Shown piece after piece: positions 1 to 6,151 of a stretch of 7,842 nucleotides of DNA. The translations under genes and the position numbers were made by a program. Positions within the stretch are counted from its first letter, which is position 1. Every line of letters begins with the position of its first letter. The notes under the pieces were generated by a model. The model was not told the origin of the DNA. It saw only the letters and a list, made by a program, of their open reading frames with translations, and searched no databases. Origin of the DNA: Myxococcaceae bacterium (GTDB lineage Bacteria; Myxococcota; Myxococcia; Myxococcales; Myxococcaceae); the NCBI GenBank assembly GCA_018262385.1, contig JAGSPQ010000126.1:1-7842 (forward strand). The letters run 5' to 3'.

Positions 1-92
1 GAGGCCGCAGCTGCAGCGACGGCTGCTTCCGGTGCGTGGGCGAAAGCGCCGAATGCGCTCGCATCCGGCGGGGGGCGTTGGGGAATCTTCAC
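1..92 (-). CDS. Possible 5' end of a leftward gene, partial, unknown product
   Basis: Reading leftward from a GTG at 92-90 there is an open frame to the window edge, 30 codons. It begins M-K-I-P-Q-R-P-P-P-D and then becomes very rich in alanine. No family can be recognised from so short a piece. The main support is context: an AT-rich promoter-like island with a palindrome sits just upstream (112-142), oriented to drive transcription in this direction. Third-position GC is only moderate (about two thirds), and no clear Shine-Dalgarno is seen, although GGTAG lies about 12 nt upstream. A later ATG (68-66, in a different frame) is an alternative start. The gene could also begin outside the window, in which case this stretch is leader DNA. 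A start in this area is an inference. Confidence 0.3.
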   Translation of the reverse strand, partial: MKIPQRPPPDASAFGAFAHAPEAAVAAAAA

Positions 93-111
93 GGGGCGAG
101 GAACTACCAAT

Positions 112-142
112 TTTATACTAATAACTACTAAATTAGTAGTTA
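112..142 (-). promoter_or_regulatory. AT-rich promoter/operator island with perfect palindrome
   Basis: Bases 122-142 form a perfect inverted repeat, TAACTACTAA / TTAGTAGTTA around one central A. A further direct copy of TACTAA lies at 116-121, exactly 10 bp (one helical turn) before the TACTAA at 126-131. On the minus strand a TATAAA box (117-112) follows the palindrome. No good -35 hexamer is visible, because the palindrome occupies that place. Roughly 102-142 is about 20% GC in a ~70% GC window, and the palindrome overlaps the stop codon of the xdhC-like gene. This arrangement fits a dimeric regulator's operator over the promoter of a leftward gene starting near 92. TACTA/TAGTA half-sites recall operators of HxlR/MarR-type regulators, but that link is only a guess. 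Confidence 0.45.
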
Positions 143-907
143 GCGGGTCCGCGCCCGCCGCGCCGAGATCAGCTCGCCCACCACGCTGACCGCGATCTCC
201 GCCGGAGTGAGCGCGTGAATCGGCACTCCCATCGGGCTCTTCACCTGCTCGAGCTCGGCCTCGGTGAAGCCCGCCGCCCGCAGCCGCAGCTTGAACCGCT
301 CGGCCTTGCGCCGGCTGCCGATCACCCCGAGGTACGCCGCCGGCTTGCGCAGCAGCGCCTCGAGGCAGGCCTGGTCGAGCGGATGATCGTGGGTGGTGAT
401 GCAGAAGAAGCAGTCGGGCCCGCCGGGCAGCTCGCGCGCGACCTCGGCCGGGTGGCGCACCGTCAGCTTCACGTCGGTGAAGCGCGCCGGCTGCGCCCAC
501 TCGGGCCGCTCGTCGATCACCTCGACCTTGAAGCCGACGTGCTGGGCGAGGTTGGCGAGCTCGCGAGCGACGTGGCCGGCGCCGAAGACGAACAGCCGGG
601 CCGCCGCGCCGTGCTTCTCGAGGAAGACCCGCATCTTCCCGCCGCAGCACATCCCCAGGTCGTGGGTGAGGTGGGTCTCGATCAGCCTGGTCTGCGCTTC
701 CGGCTCGGCGAGCAGCGCCGCCGCCGCGTCGACGATCTGCTTCTCGATCGCCCCGCCGCCGACCGTGCCGCGGGTCTCTCCCCCTTCGAGCACCAGCATC
801 TTCGAGCCGGGCTTCTGGGGGGTGCTGCCCTGGGTGTCGATCACCGTGGCGAGCACGAAAGGGCGGCCTTCTTCGGTCAGCCGCGCGATGTCCGAGTAGA
901 GCTGCAT
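140..907 (-). CDS. xdhC: XdhC/CoxI family molybdenum-enzyme maturation protein
   Basis: This encodes a 255-aa cytoplasmic protein of the XdhC family. Members bind molybdenum cofactor, promote its sulfuration and insert it into xanthine dehydrogenase-type or CoxLMS-type hydroxylases. The N-terminal XdhC_CoxI domain (about 1-95) shows GSTPQKPGSKM (27-37), GTVGGGAIE (47-55) and the cysteine motif GMCCGG (85-90). The C-terminal Rossmann domain starts with FVFGAGHVA (106-114) and continues with VIDER (130-134), THDHPLDQ (172-179), GVIGSRRKAERF (194-205) and SPMGVPIHALTPAEIAVS (224-241), all in family order. The ATG at 907 (MQLYSDIARL) is preferred because family members begin at this helix. An in-frame ATG at 934 adds nine residues, and neither has a convincing SD. 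Longer in-frame extensions run antisense to the neighbouring small ORF and are rejected. No molybdenum hydroxylase gene is in the window, so the client enzyme is unknown. Confidence 0.93.
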   Translation of the reverse strand: MQLYSDIARLTEEGRPFVLATVIDTQGSTPQKPGSKMLVLEGGETRGTVGGGAIEKQIVDAAAALLAEPEAQTRLIETHLTHDLGMCCGGKMRVFLEKHGAAARLFVFGAGHVARELANLAQHVGFKVEVIDERPEWAQPARFTDVKLTVRHPAEVARELPGGPDCFFCITTHDHPLDQACLEALLRKPAAYLGVIGSRRKAERFKLRLRAAGFTEAELEQVKSPMGVPIHALTPAEIAVSVVGELISARRARTR

Positions 908-982
908 GGTTGCGGTGCCCAGCTTGCCTTTCATCAGCAACCGGAGCAAAAGCGCAAAATCTTCGCGCCTGGGGTTTCGAGA

Positions 983-1183
983 ATGCAGGGAGTCATCACC
1001 GGTAAGGACGTGATCAAGCACCTCCCCCTGATCTGGCGGGAGTTCGGGACGCGCTGTGCGGTGAAGGCGCTCCGGGCGGTGCTGACCGGAGAGAAGACCA
1101 CCTTCCTCGACGTCGCCTGCACCCTGCGCGGCGAGCTGCCCCAGCCACCGGCCGAGGTGCCCCGCCGGTTCTGGCATTCGTAG
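983..1183 (+). CDS. Small 66-aa protein of unknown function
   Basis: An ATG at 983 opens a 66-codon frame ending in TAG at 1181-1183. I do not recognise the family. The protein is basic and soluble-looking, with no signal peptide or membrane segment. It has an aliphatic/aromatic first half (VITGKDVIKHLPLIWREFG, residues 4-22), a second amphipathic stretch CAVKALRAVLTGEKTTFLDVAC (25-46, written in pieces: CAVKALRAVL, TGEKTTFLDVAC) and a proline-rich tail ending RRFWHS. A GGGG at 971-974 sits 8 nt before the ATG. It is the tail of a much longer open frame whose upstream part is only the antisense of xdhC. The natural composition from the ATG onward, balanced charged/aliphatic/aromatic residues instead of the Arg/Ala/Gly/His-rich text before it, argues that this segment is real. 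It diverges from xdhC with about 75 nt between starts, and lies 93 nt before the DUF1588/1585 gene, so it could be the first gene of that transcript. Confidence 0.65.
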   Translation: MQGVITGKDVIKHLPLIWREFGTRCAVKALRAVLTGEKTTFLDVACTLRGELPQPPAEVPRRFWHS

Positions 1184-1276
1184 TAGCTGTACTTACCACT
1201 GCGCTTATTTCCCCTCTTGCGGATGCTCTGAGCCCACCCCAGACTCGGCGGCTTCTTCCCCCGTCCGAGGGTGACC

Positions 1277-3259
1277 ATGCTCGACCCGCGCCGTCTCCTC
1301 TGCGCGAGCGCCCTGCTGTTGTCCGCAGCGGCCTTCGCCCAGAGCAACACCTGTGAGCCGACGGCTTCGGTTCCGCTCGAGCGCCAGCTGCGCCAGCTCA
1401 CCCTCGACCTGCTCGGCCGCCCGCCGACCATCGCCGAGTACCGCGCCGCGGTGGCGAAGGGGTCGATCTCCCAGGCCGACATCCAGGAGCTGATGGGCCG
1501 GGAGGAGTTCTACGGCCGGATGAAGACGTACCACCGGGCGCTGTTCCGCTCGAACGTCACCGCCACCGTCTACAACAACGGCGACTTCCGGGTGCTCGAC
1601 ACCACCGACGGCGCCAGGCCGCTGGAGTCGCGCGGCAACCCGTCGGTCGCGCTGCGCGGCCGCAACGGCCAGGGCTGCGATCACTTCATCCCCCAGGACG
1701 ACTGCAAGAACGCGACGCTCCAGCAGGATCCGCAGATGGAAGGAGCGGCGGCGGCCAAGCAGTGCCGCGACCTCAACGGGGTGCCGCTGCCGGTGAGCGT
1801 CGACTACGACACCACCATCTTCGCCTGCACCGCGCTCACCGGCGCGACCAGCTGCTCGGGGGCGGTGACCGCCGGGCTGCTGGAGGACAAGTACCTCAAC
1901 TTCTGCGACATGCGGCGGGTGGGGGCGAACCTCGCGCCGTTCAAGTGCGTGCCGGATCCGGCCAAGCCAGCGACGCTGGTGCTGACCCAGGAGGTGCTCG
2001 ACGCCAACGGCCGGGTGACCGCGTTCGCCTACCCGACCCCGCCCGCCGGCGCGATCTACACCCAGCTCGACAAGTGCAGCCTGACGCTCGGGCTGCGCAG
2101 CGGGGTGCGCGGCTCGTACGCCCCGGCCCGAGGCTGCATCCAGCGCGAGGGCTGGGTGATGGCCGACGCGCCGTTCTGGGACACCAGCGGCGCTCCCCAG
2201 GTCGCCGCCTGCGCGATCGAGGCGCAGCAGCGGGCGGTCAACCCGGCGACGATGACCTCGTGCGAGGCGGGCGGGTTCATGAACGACCGCTCGTGCGGCT
2301 GCGGGCTGAACTTCCGCCGCTGCGAGAGCGGCAACCAGTCGGTGCACAACGCGCGGATCGCGGCGATCAACGAAGAGCCGCTGCTGATCGCCGACTCGGT
2401 GCTGCGCCGCGACGAGGACTACTTCACCATCCTCTCGACCCGGCGCAGCTTCATCAACGGCCCGCTGTCCGCCTTCTACCGGGGCAACCAGGGCATCGGG
2501 GTGCTGTCGATCTCGCTGCCGGTCGAGAAGGACGTGATCCCGGCCATCCCCTACACCGCGGATCCGGCCCAGTTCACCGAGTACATCCGCGGGGAGAACG
2601 CGTCGGGCGTCCTCACCACCCCCAGCTTCCTCTACCGCTTCCCGACTTTCCGGGCCCGGGTCGCCGAGTTCTATGAAGCCTTCCTCTGCAAGAGCTTCGT
2701 GCCTCCCGCCGACGCGATCGCCCCCAACCCGGAAGACGGCTGCAACCGCGAGAACAACCTCGCCAAGCGCTGCGGCTGCAACTACTGCCACGCGACCATC
2801 GAGCCGACCGGCGCCCACTGGGGCCGCTACGGCGAGCGCAACGCCCAGTTCCTCGCTCCCGAGATCTTCCCCAAGTACGACGCGAAGTGCCGCGACTGCG
2901 CGCTGGCCGGCAACGTCAGCTGCGACGGCGAGTGCGGCAACTACGTGATGCAGGCCTACGACGGAGACGGGGCCAACTCGCTCGGCCTGCTCAAGACCTA
3001 CCTCTACCGCACCCCCGAAGAGGAGCCGAACATCGTCGGGGGCCCGAAGCTGCTGGTCGAGCGGATGCTGCAGACCGGCGATCTCGAGCGCTGCTCGGTC
3101 AAGCGGGTGTGGCGCGAGTTCACCGGCCGGCCGATGTCGGTGCAGGAGGAAGAGCTGTACCTCCAGCCGATGGTCGAGGGCTTCGTGAAGGACGGCCACA
3201 ACCTCAAGGCGCTGATCCAGCACGTGGTGACTTCCGACGCCTACCGGAGGATCGACTGA
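1277..3259 (+). CDS. Exported Cys-rich CxxCH protein, DUF1588/DUF1585-like
   Basis: A 660-aa exported protein. It has a Sec signal peptide (basic MLDPRR, hydrophobic core, cleavage expected after A19-F20-A21). A short helix, ERQLRQLTLDLLGRPPTIAEY (35-55; given as ERQLRQLTLD and LLGRPPTIAEY), resembles the start of DUF1549-type domains. Residues about 444-525 look like DUF1588: SGVLTTPSFL, a cysteine 'FLCKSFVPP' (C471) and then C501-N-Y-C504-H505 followed by E-P-T-G, the equivalent of the family's CxxCHxxxDPxG. The last ~68 residues (RCSVKRVWREFTGRP ... LIQHVVTSDAYR) look like DUF1585. More than twenty cysteines are present, including CGC-x6-C (340-349) and C-x2-C-x7-C-x3-C (538-553), consistent with life outside the cytoplasm. 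CxxCH may bind c-type haem, but this is unproven. The start is ATG 1277, with GAGG at 1267-1270 six nt upstream; a GTG at 1271 has no room for an SD. The biochemical role is unknown. Confidence 0.85.
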   Translation: MLDPRRLLCASALLLSAAAFAQSNTCEPTASVPLERQLRQLTLDLLGRPPTIAEYRAAVAKGSISQADIQELMGREEFYGRMKTYHRALFRSNVTATVYNNGDFRVLDTTDGARPLESRGNPSVALRGRNGQGCDHFIPQDDCKNATLQQDPQMEGAAAAKQCRDLNGVPLPVSVDYDTTIFACTALTGATSCSGAVTAGLLEDKYLNFCDMRRVGANLAPFKCVPDPAKPATLVLTQEVLDANGRVTAFAYPTPPAGAIYTQLDKCSLTLGLRSGVRGSYAPARGCIQREGWVMADAPFWDTSGAPQVAACAIEAQQRAVNPATMTSCEAGGFMNDRSCGCGLNFRRCESGNQSVHNARIAAINEEPLLIADSVLRRDEDYFTILSTRRSFINGPLSAFYRGNQGIGVLSISLPVEKDVIPAIPYTADPAQFTEYIRGENASGVLTTPSFLYRFPTFRARVAEFYEAFLCKSFVPPADAIAPNPEDGCNRENNLAKRCGCNYCHATIEPTGAHWGRYGERNAQFLAPEIFPKYDAKCRDCALAGNVSCDGECGNYVMQAYDGDGANSLGLLKTYLYRTPEEEPNIVGGPKLLVERMLQTGDLERCSVKRVWREFTGRPMSVQEEELYLQPMVEGFVKDGHNLKALIQHVVTSDAYRRID

Positions 3260-3261
3260 TG
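3246..3261 (+). promoter_or_regulatory. Strong SD and TGATG stop/start overlap
   Basis: GGAGG at 3246-3250 lies inside the last codons of the upstream gene, 8 nt before the ATG at 3259-3261. That ATG shares its A with the TGA stop at 3257-3259. The perfect SD with a one-base overlap fixes the start of the lipoprotein gene and indicates translational coupling. Confidence 0.85.
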
Positions 3262-3915
3262 CGGATTCCCCTTGTCGGGCTGCTCTTCTCGGCCCTCGTC
3301 CTCACCGCCTGCAGCAACAAGCCGGCGGAGGTGCCGCGCGCCGGAACCCTCACTCCGGTCGAGCTGGCCAACCACCCGCCGATCACCCCGCTGCCCGACC
3401 CCGAGCTGCAGGGAGGCCACGTCGGCCGAGCGCCCCGGCGGATCACCGTCGCCCAGCTGAAGGCGAGCATCCTCACCGTCTCGGGCAGGCAGTGGAGCCA
3501 GATCGACAACCTCGCCGCCTCGCTCGGCAAGGCCGACTACGCGCTGGTGAATGCCGAGTCGGTCGAGCCGAACCTGGTGTTCGCCAAGTTCCTCGAGGAC
3601 GGAGCGCGCGAGGTCTGCACCGGCGCCGCCGCCGCCGACCTCACCACCCCGAACGCCGCCGACCGGATCCTCTCGCCCGAGGTGCCGGCCAGCATCACCG
3701 ACCTGTCGAAGATCGACGCGGCGACGGCGCAGAAGAACCTGGTCTACCTCTCGACCCGCATCTGGGGTCAGCCGCTGGCCGGCGCCGAGCTCGAGACCTG
3801 GACCTCGGCCTTCACCACCATGGCCGCCCGCGCGCAGGCGGCGAACAAGAAGCGCGAGGCGTGGGGCGCGATCTGCATCGCGATGATGACCGACCCCCGC
3901 TTCATCACCTACTGA
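3259..3915 (+). CDS. Lipoprotein, partner of the DUF1588/1585 and DUF1501 proteins
   Basis: A 218-aa predicted lipoprotein. A short signal sequence (MRIPLVGLLFSALVLTAC) ends in the lipobox L15-T16-A17-C18; serine at +2 favours outer-membrane sorting by the E. coli rule, which may not hold here. A proline-rich linker (about 20-60) precedes a helical domain beginning RRITVAQLKASIL (60-72), with SLGKADYALVN (88-98), EPNLVFAKFLEDGAREVC (103-120), and a C-terminal stretch IWGQPLAGAELETW (168-181) ... WGAICIAMMTDPRF (202-215). This order resembles N-terminal parts of DUF1587/1592/1595-type proteins ('...RPLTDAEL... LLVSPRF'), so it may be the separated front portion of a protein whose back portion is the upstream gene. 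I would not assign a family with certainty. It is coupled to the upstream gene by a one-base overlap, and the DUF1501 gene follows after 16 nt, so the three are probably made together. Confidence 0.85.
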   Translation: MRIPLVGLLFSALVLTACSNKPAEVPRAGTLTPVELANHPPITPLPDPELQGGHVGRAPRRITVAQLKASILTVSGRQWSQIDNLAASLGKADYALVNAESVEPNLVFAKFLEDGAREVCTGAAAADLTTPNAADRILSPEVPASITDLSKIDAATAQKNLVYLSTRIWGQPLAGAELETWTSAFTTMAARAQAANKKREAWGAICIAMMTDPRFITY

Positions 3916-3931
3916 ACGACGGCGAGCGCCC

Positions 3932-5344
3932 ATGAAAAAAGATCAGCTCCAGCTGGAACGTCGCAACTTCCTCAAGGCGAGCGCTGCATTCGGCGGAGCC
4001 TCGCTGCTCGGCGCGCTGCCCTTCCGCGCCTTCGCCCAGGCGGCCAACCTCGCCCCGGCCGATCGCTGCTTCGTCTTTCTCTACTTCAGCGGCGGCTGGG
4101 ACGTGCTGCTCTCGCTCGACCCGCGGGATCCGAACATCTTCACTCCCGACCGGGTGTCCGAGACGCGGATCCTCCCCGGCTACAGCCTGCTGTCGAACGA
4201 CTCGAGCTTCCCGACCTCGGTGGTGACACCCGCCGAGCGGCCCGGCGCCGGCCCGAGCAACATCAAGTTCGGCCCGGCGATCGGCCGGCTCGCTAATCAC
4301 TACGACCAGATGTGTGTCATCCGCGGCATCAACATGACCACCGTCGCCCACGAGGTCGGCTTCCGGTACTTCCTCACCGGCAAGGAGCCCAACGGCAGCG
4401 CGGCGCGCGGCTCGTCCACCGCGACCGAGATCGTCGGGCAGATGAAGCCGACCAACCCGGTGCCGTCGATCGCCTACGGCATCGAGAGCTACAACGACCG
4501 GTACCCCGGCGCGGCGAACGCGCTGCGGGTCAGCCGCGCCAACGATCTGATCCTCACCCTCTCGCCCAGCCCCACCCAGCTCGACAGCGAGATCGAGAAG
4601 CAGCTGGTGAACCTGCGGGGCCAGACGGTCACCTGCGAGGCCGACGCCTACGACACCCGCGGGCTGGTCGGGCAGTACCGCGAGGCGCGCAGCCAGATGG
4701 CGACGGTGCTGGGCAACTCGCTCAACAAGTCGTTCACCTACGCCGACGTGCCGACGGATCCTCCGGCCCTCAACGCCGAACGGGCGGCGGTGCGCGCGGC
4801 GTACGGGCTCACCCTGCCGATCAACTACGACTCGGCGGCAGGCCGGGCGGCGATGGTCGCCACCGCGCTGAAGAAGGGCATCAGCCAGTGCGTGTCGATG
4901 AACCTGGTCGGCGGGCTCGACACCCACTTCGGCACCCAGCTGACCCACGCCACCAACCAGCGCACCGCGTGGAACGCGATCGGCGACCTGGTCTCGGACC
5001 TGCGCAGCTCGCCCCACCCGAGCGGCGGCAACTTCATGGACCACACCACCTTCCTGGTCTTCAGCGAGTTCTCGCGTACGCCGCTGATCAACGGCACCGG
5101 CGGGCGGGATCACCACATCAGCAGCAGCGCCCTGCTGATGGGCGCGGGGATCAAGCACAACACGGTGTACGGCAAGGCGGGCGACATCGGCATGGGCCCG
5201 GGGTTGGTCAACCGCAGCACCGGGCTGCCGGATCCGAAGGGGATGGTGATTCTGCCCGAGGACGTGATCGCCACCGTGCTCGCCTCGGCCAAGCTGGACT
5301 ACGCGATCACCCGCACCGAGCCGCTGAAGGCGATTCTGACCTGA
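3932..5344 (+). CDS. DUF1501 family protein with Tat signal
   Basis: A 470-aa DUF1501 protein (alkaline phosphatase/sulfatase-like fold; function undetermined for most members). The N-terminus carries a twin-arginine signal, R10-R11-N-F-L-K, then a hydrophobic stretch and a likely cleavage after A33-F34-A35, so it is expected to cross the inner membrane folded. Family landmarks in order: FLYFSGGWDVLLSLDPRD (49-66), CVIRGINMTTVAHEVG (128-143), LVGGLDTHFGTQ (325-336, with D330/H332), LVFSEFSRTPLINGTGGRDHH (375-395, given as LVFSEFSRTP and INGTGGRDHH) and ILPEDVIATVLASAKLD near the C-terminus. The Asp/His/Glu/Arg positions line up with conserved metal-site-like residues of DUF1501, but catalysis is not shown. 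Start ATG 3932 is preceded by GGCGAG at 3921-3926. DUF1501 genes are commonly found next to DUF1549/1585/1800-type genes, as here. Confidence 0.93.
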   Translation: MKKDQLQLERRNFLKASAAFGGASLLGALPFRAFAQAANLAPADRCFVFLYFSGGWDVLLSLDPRDPNIFTPDRVSETRILPGYSLLSNDSSFPTSVVTPAERPGAGPSNIKFGPAIGRLANHYDQMCVIRGINMTTVAHEVGFRYFLTGKEPNGSAARGSSTATEIVGQMKPTNPVPSIAYGIESYNDRYPGAANALRVSRANDLILTLSPSPTQLDSEIEKQLVNLRGQTVTCEADAYDTRGLVGQYREARSQMATVLGNSLNKSFTYADVPTDPPALNAERAAVRAAYGLTLPINYDSAAGRAAMVATALKKGISQCVSMNLVGGLDTHFGTQLTHATNQRTAWNAIGDLVSDLRSSPHPSGGNFMDHTTFLVFSEFSRTPLINGTGGRDHHISSSALLMGAGIKHNTVYGKAGDIGMGPGLVNRSTGLPDPKGMVILPEDVIATVLASAKLDYAITRTEPLKAILT

Positions 5345-5382
5345 CCTTGGGCGGGGCGTTTGCTGAAAGACAGTCCAGGCTC

Positions 5383-5404
5383 AACCCAGCCGAGCGCTGG
5401 GGTT
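5383..5404 (+). terminator. Small hairpin after the three-gene operon
   Basis: CCCAGC (5385-5390) pairs with GCTGGG (5396-5401) around a 5-nt loop; AA/TT can extend it across one bulged G. It lies 40 nt after the DUF1501 stop and only 17 nt before the sigma-factor start. No T-run follows, so it is at best a weak terminator or attenuator, and it may instead sit in the sigma gene's 5' leader. Confidence 0.3.
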
Positions 5405-5418
5405 AGGCTTCGGAGACT

Positions 5419-6147
5419 GTGGACTTCTCGGTATCCGACGAAGAGGTGGAGGGCTGGGCGAAGGCCCACGGCCTGGCAGAGCTGACCCACCGGGAGGACG
5501 CCCGGCTGGCGATCGGCTGTTCGCGGGGAGACCCGGCCGCGCTGACGAGCTTCGACCAGCAGTACACGCCGATCATCACCGTCACTGCGCGGCGGTTCGG
5601 CGACGCCGACTTCGTGAGCGAGGTCTGCCAGTTGGTGCGTCAGAAGCTGCTGGTGGCGCAGACGGGGGCCGGCCCGGCGATCAAGGAATATGGCGGCCGC
5701 GGGCAGCTGGCCAAGTACGTCCAGGCGGTCGCGGTGCGGACGGCGCTCAACCTGCTGCAGGCCAACAAGCGCCACACTCCGCTGCAGGGCGATGAGGCGT
5801 TGTTGGAGACCCCGTCGGGCGCGGACGACCCGGAGCTGGCCTCGATCAAGCTGCGCTACCGAACCGAGTTCAAAGAGGCGTTCGCGGCGGCGATGGCGTC
5901 GCTCGATGACACGTCCCGCAACGCGCTGCGGCTGCACCACCTCGACGGGCTGACGCTGGCCAACCTCGGCGCGCTCTACGCCTGGTCGGTGCCTACCGCG
6001 TCGCGTCGGCTGGCCGCGGCGCGGGCGAGCCTCCTCGCCGCCACCCGAACGATCATGAGCGATCGGCTGCGCCTCAACCCGTCCGAGCTGGACAGCGTGC
6101 TGCGCCTGATCGAGAGCCGGTTGTCGGTCGAGTTTCCGAAGGGCTGA
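5419..6147 (+). CDS. Sigma-70-like factor, myxobacterial TIGR03001/gmx1 type
   Basis: A 242-aa cytoplasmic protein resembling the group of sigma-70-family factors known chiefly from myxobacteria (TIGR03001, 'Sig-70_gmx1'). It should bind RNA polymerase core and direct a dedicated promoter set. Region 2 spans about 33-118: GDPAALTSFDQQYTPII, then DFVSEVCQLVRQKLLV, GRGQLAKYVQAVAVRTALN and NKR. An acidic linker (SGADDPELASIKLRYR) leads to region 4 (about 150-210) with FAAAMASLDDTSRNALRLHH and a helix-turn-helix DGLTLANLGALYAWSVPTAS followed by RRLAAAR. A further ~30-residue tail (SDRLRLNPSELDSVLRLIESR) lies beyond classic ECF length. The start is GTG 5419, the first start after an in-frame TAG at 5404-5406; CGGAG at 5411-5415 is close (3 nt). 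No anti-sigma factor or Ser/Thr kinase gene is adjacent. It lies 74 nt after the DUF1501 gene on the same strand, so co-transcription or regulation of that operon is possible. Confidence 0.85.
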   Translation: MDFSVSDEEVEGWAKAHGLAELTHREDARLAIGCSRGDPAALTSFDQQYTPIITVTARRFGDADFVSEVCQLVRQKLLVAQTGAGPAIKEYGGRGQLAKYVQAVAVRTALNLLQANKRHTPLQGDEALLETPSGADDPELASIKLRYRTEFKEAFAAAMASLDDTSRNALRLHHLDGLTLANLGALYAWSVPTASRRLAAARASLLAATRTIMSDRLRLNPSELDSVLRLIESRLSVEFPKG

Positions 6148-6151
6148 ATCT

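Noticed and set aside
122..142. Palindrome as a transcription terminator for xdhC
   Set aside because: The stem is almost all A-T with a one-base centre, and no U-run follows in the direction of xdhC transcription; an operator is more likely.
215..982. Long plus-strand open frame opposite xdhC
   Set aside because: Its translation is Arg/Leu/Ala/His-rich, as expected for the complement of a GC-rich gene; only the portion from 983 onward looks like protein.
908..1177. N-terminal extension of the XdhC frame upstream of 934
   Set aside because: It is antisense to the 66-aa ORF, is low-complexity Arg/Gly/Glu-rich text, and family members start near MQLYSDIARL.
1184..1276. Promoter for the DUF1588/1585 operon
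   Set aside because: No convincing -35/-10 pair could be seen in these 93 bases; a promoter for an alternative sigma factor cannot be excluded but is not supported.
1205..3223. 672-aa minus-strand open frame across the DUF1588/1585 gene
   Set aside because: It is a GC-rich shadow with repetitive Val/Ala/Arg/Gly text and no domain; the plus strand has a signal peptide, SD and family motifs.
3905..5158. 417-aa minus-strand open frame across the DUF1501 gene
   Set aside because: It is a shadow of a well-supported DUF1501 gene, with no recognisable motif.
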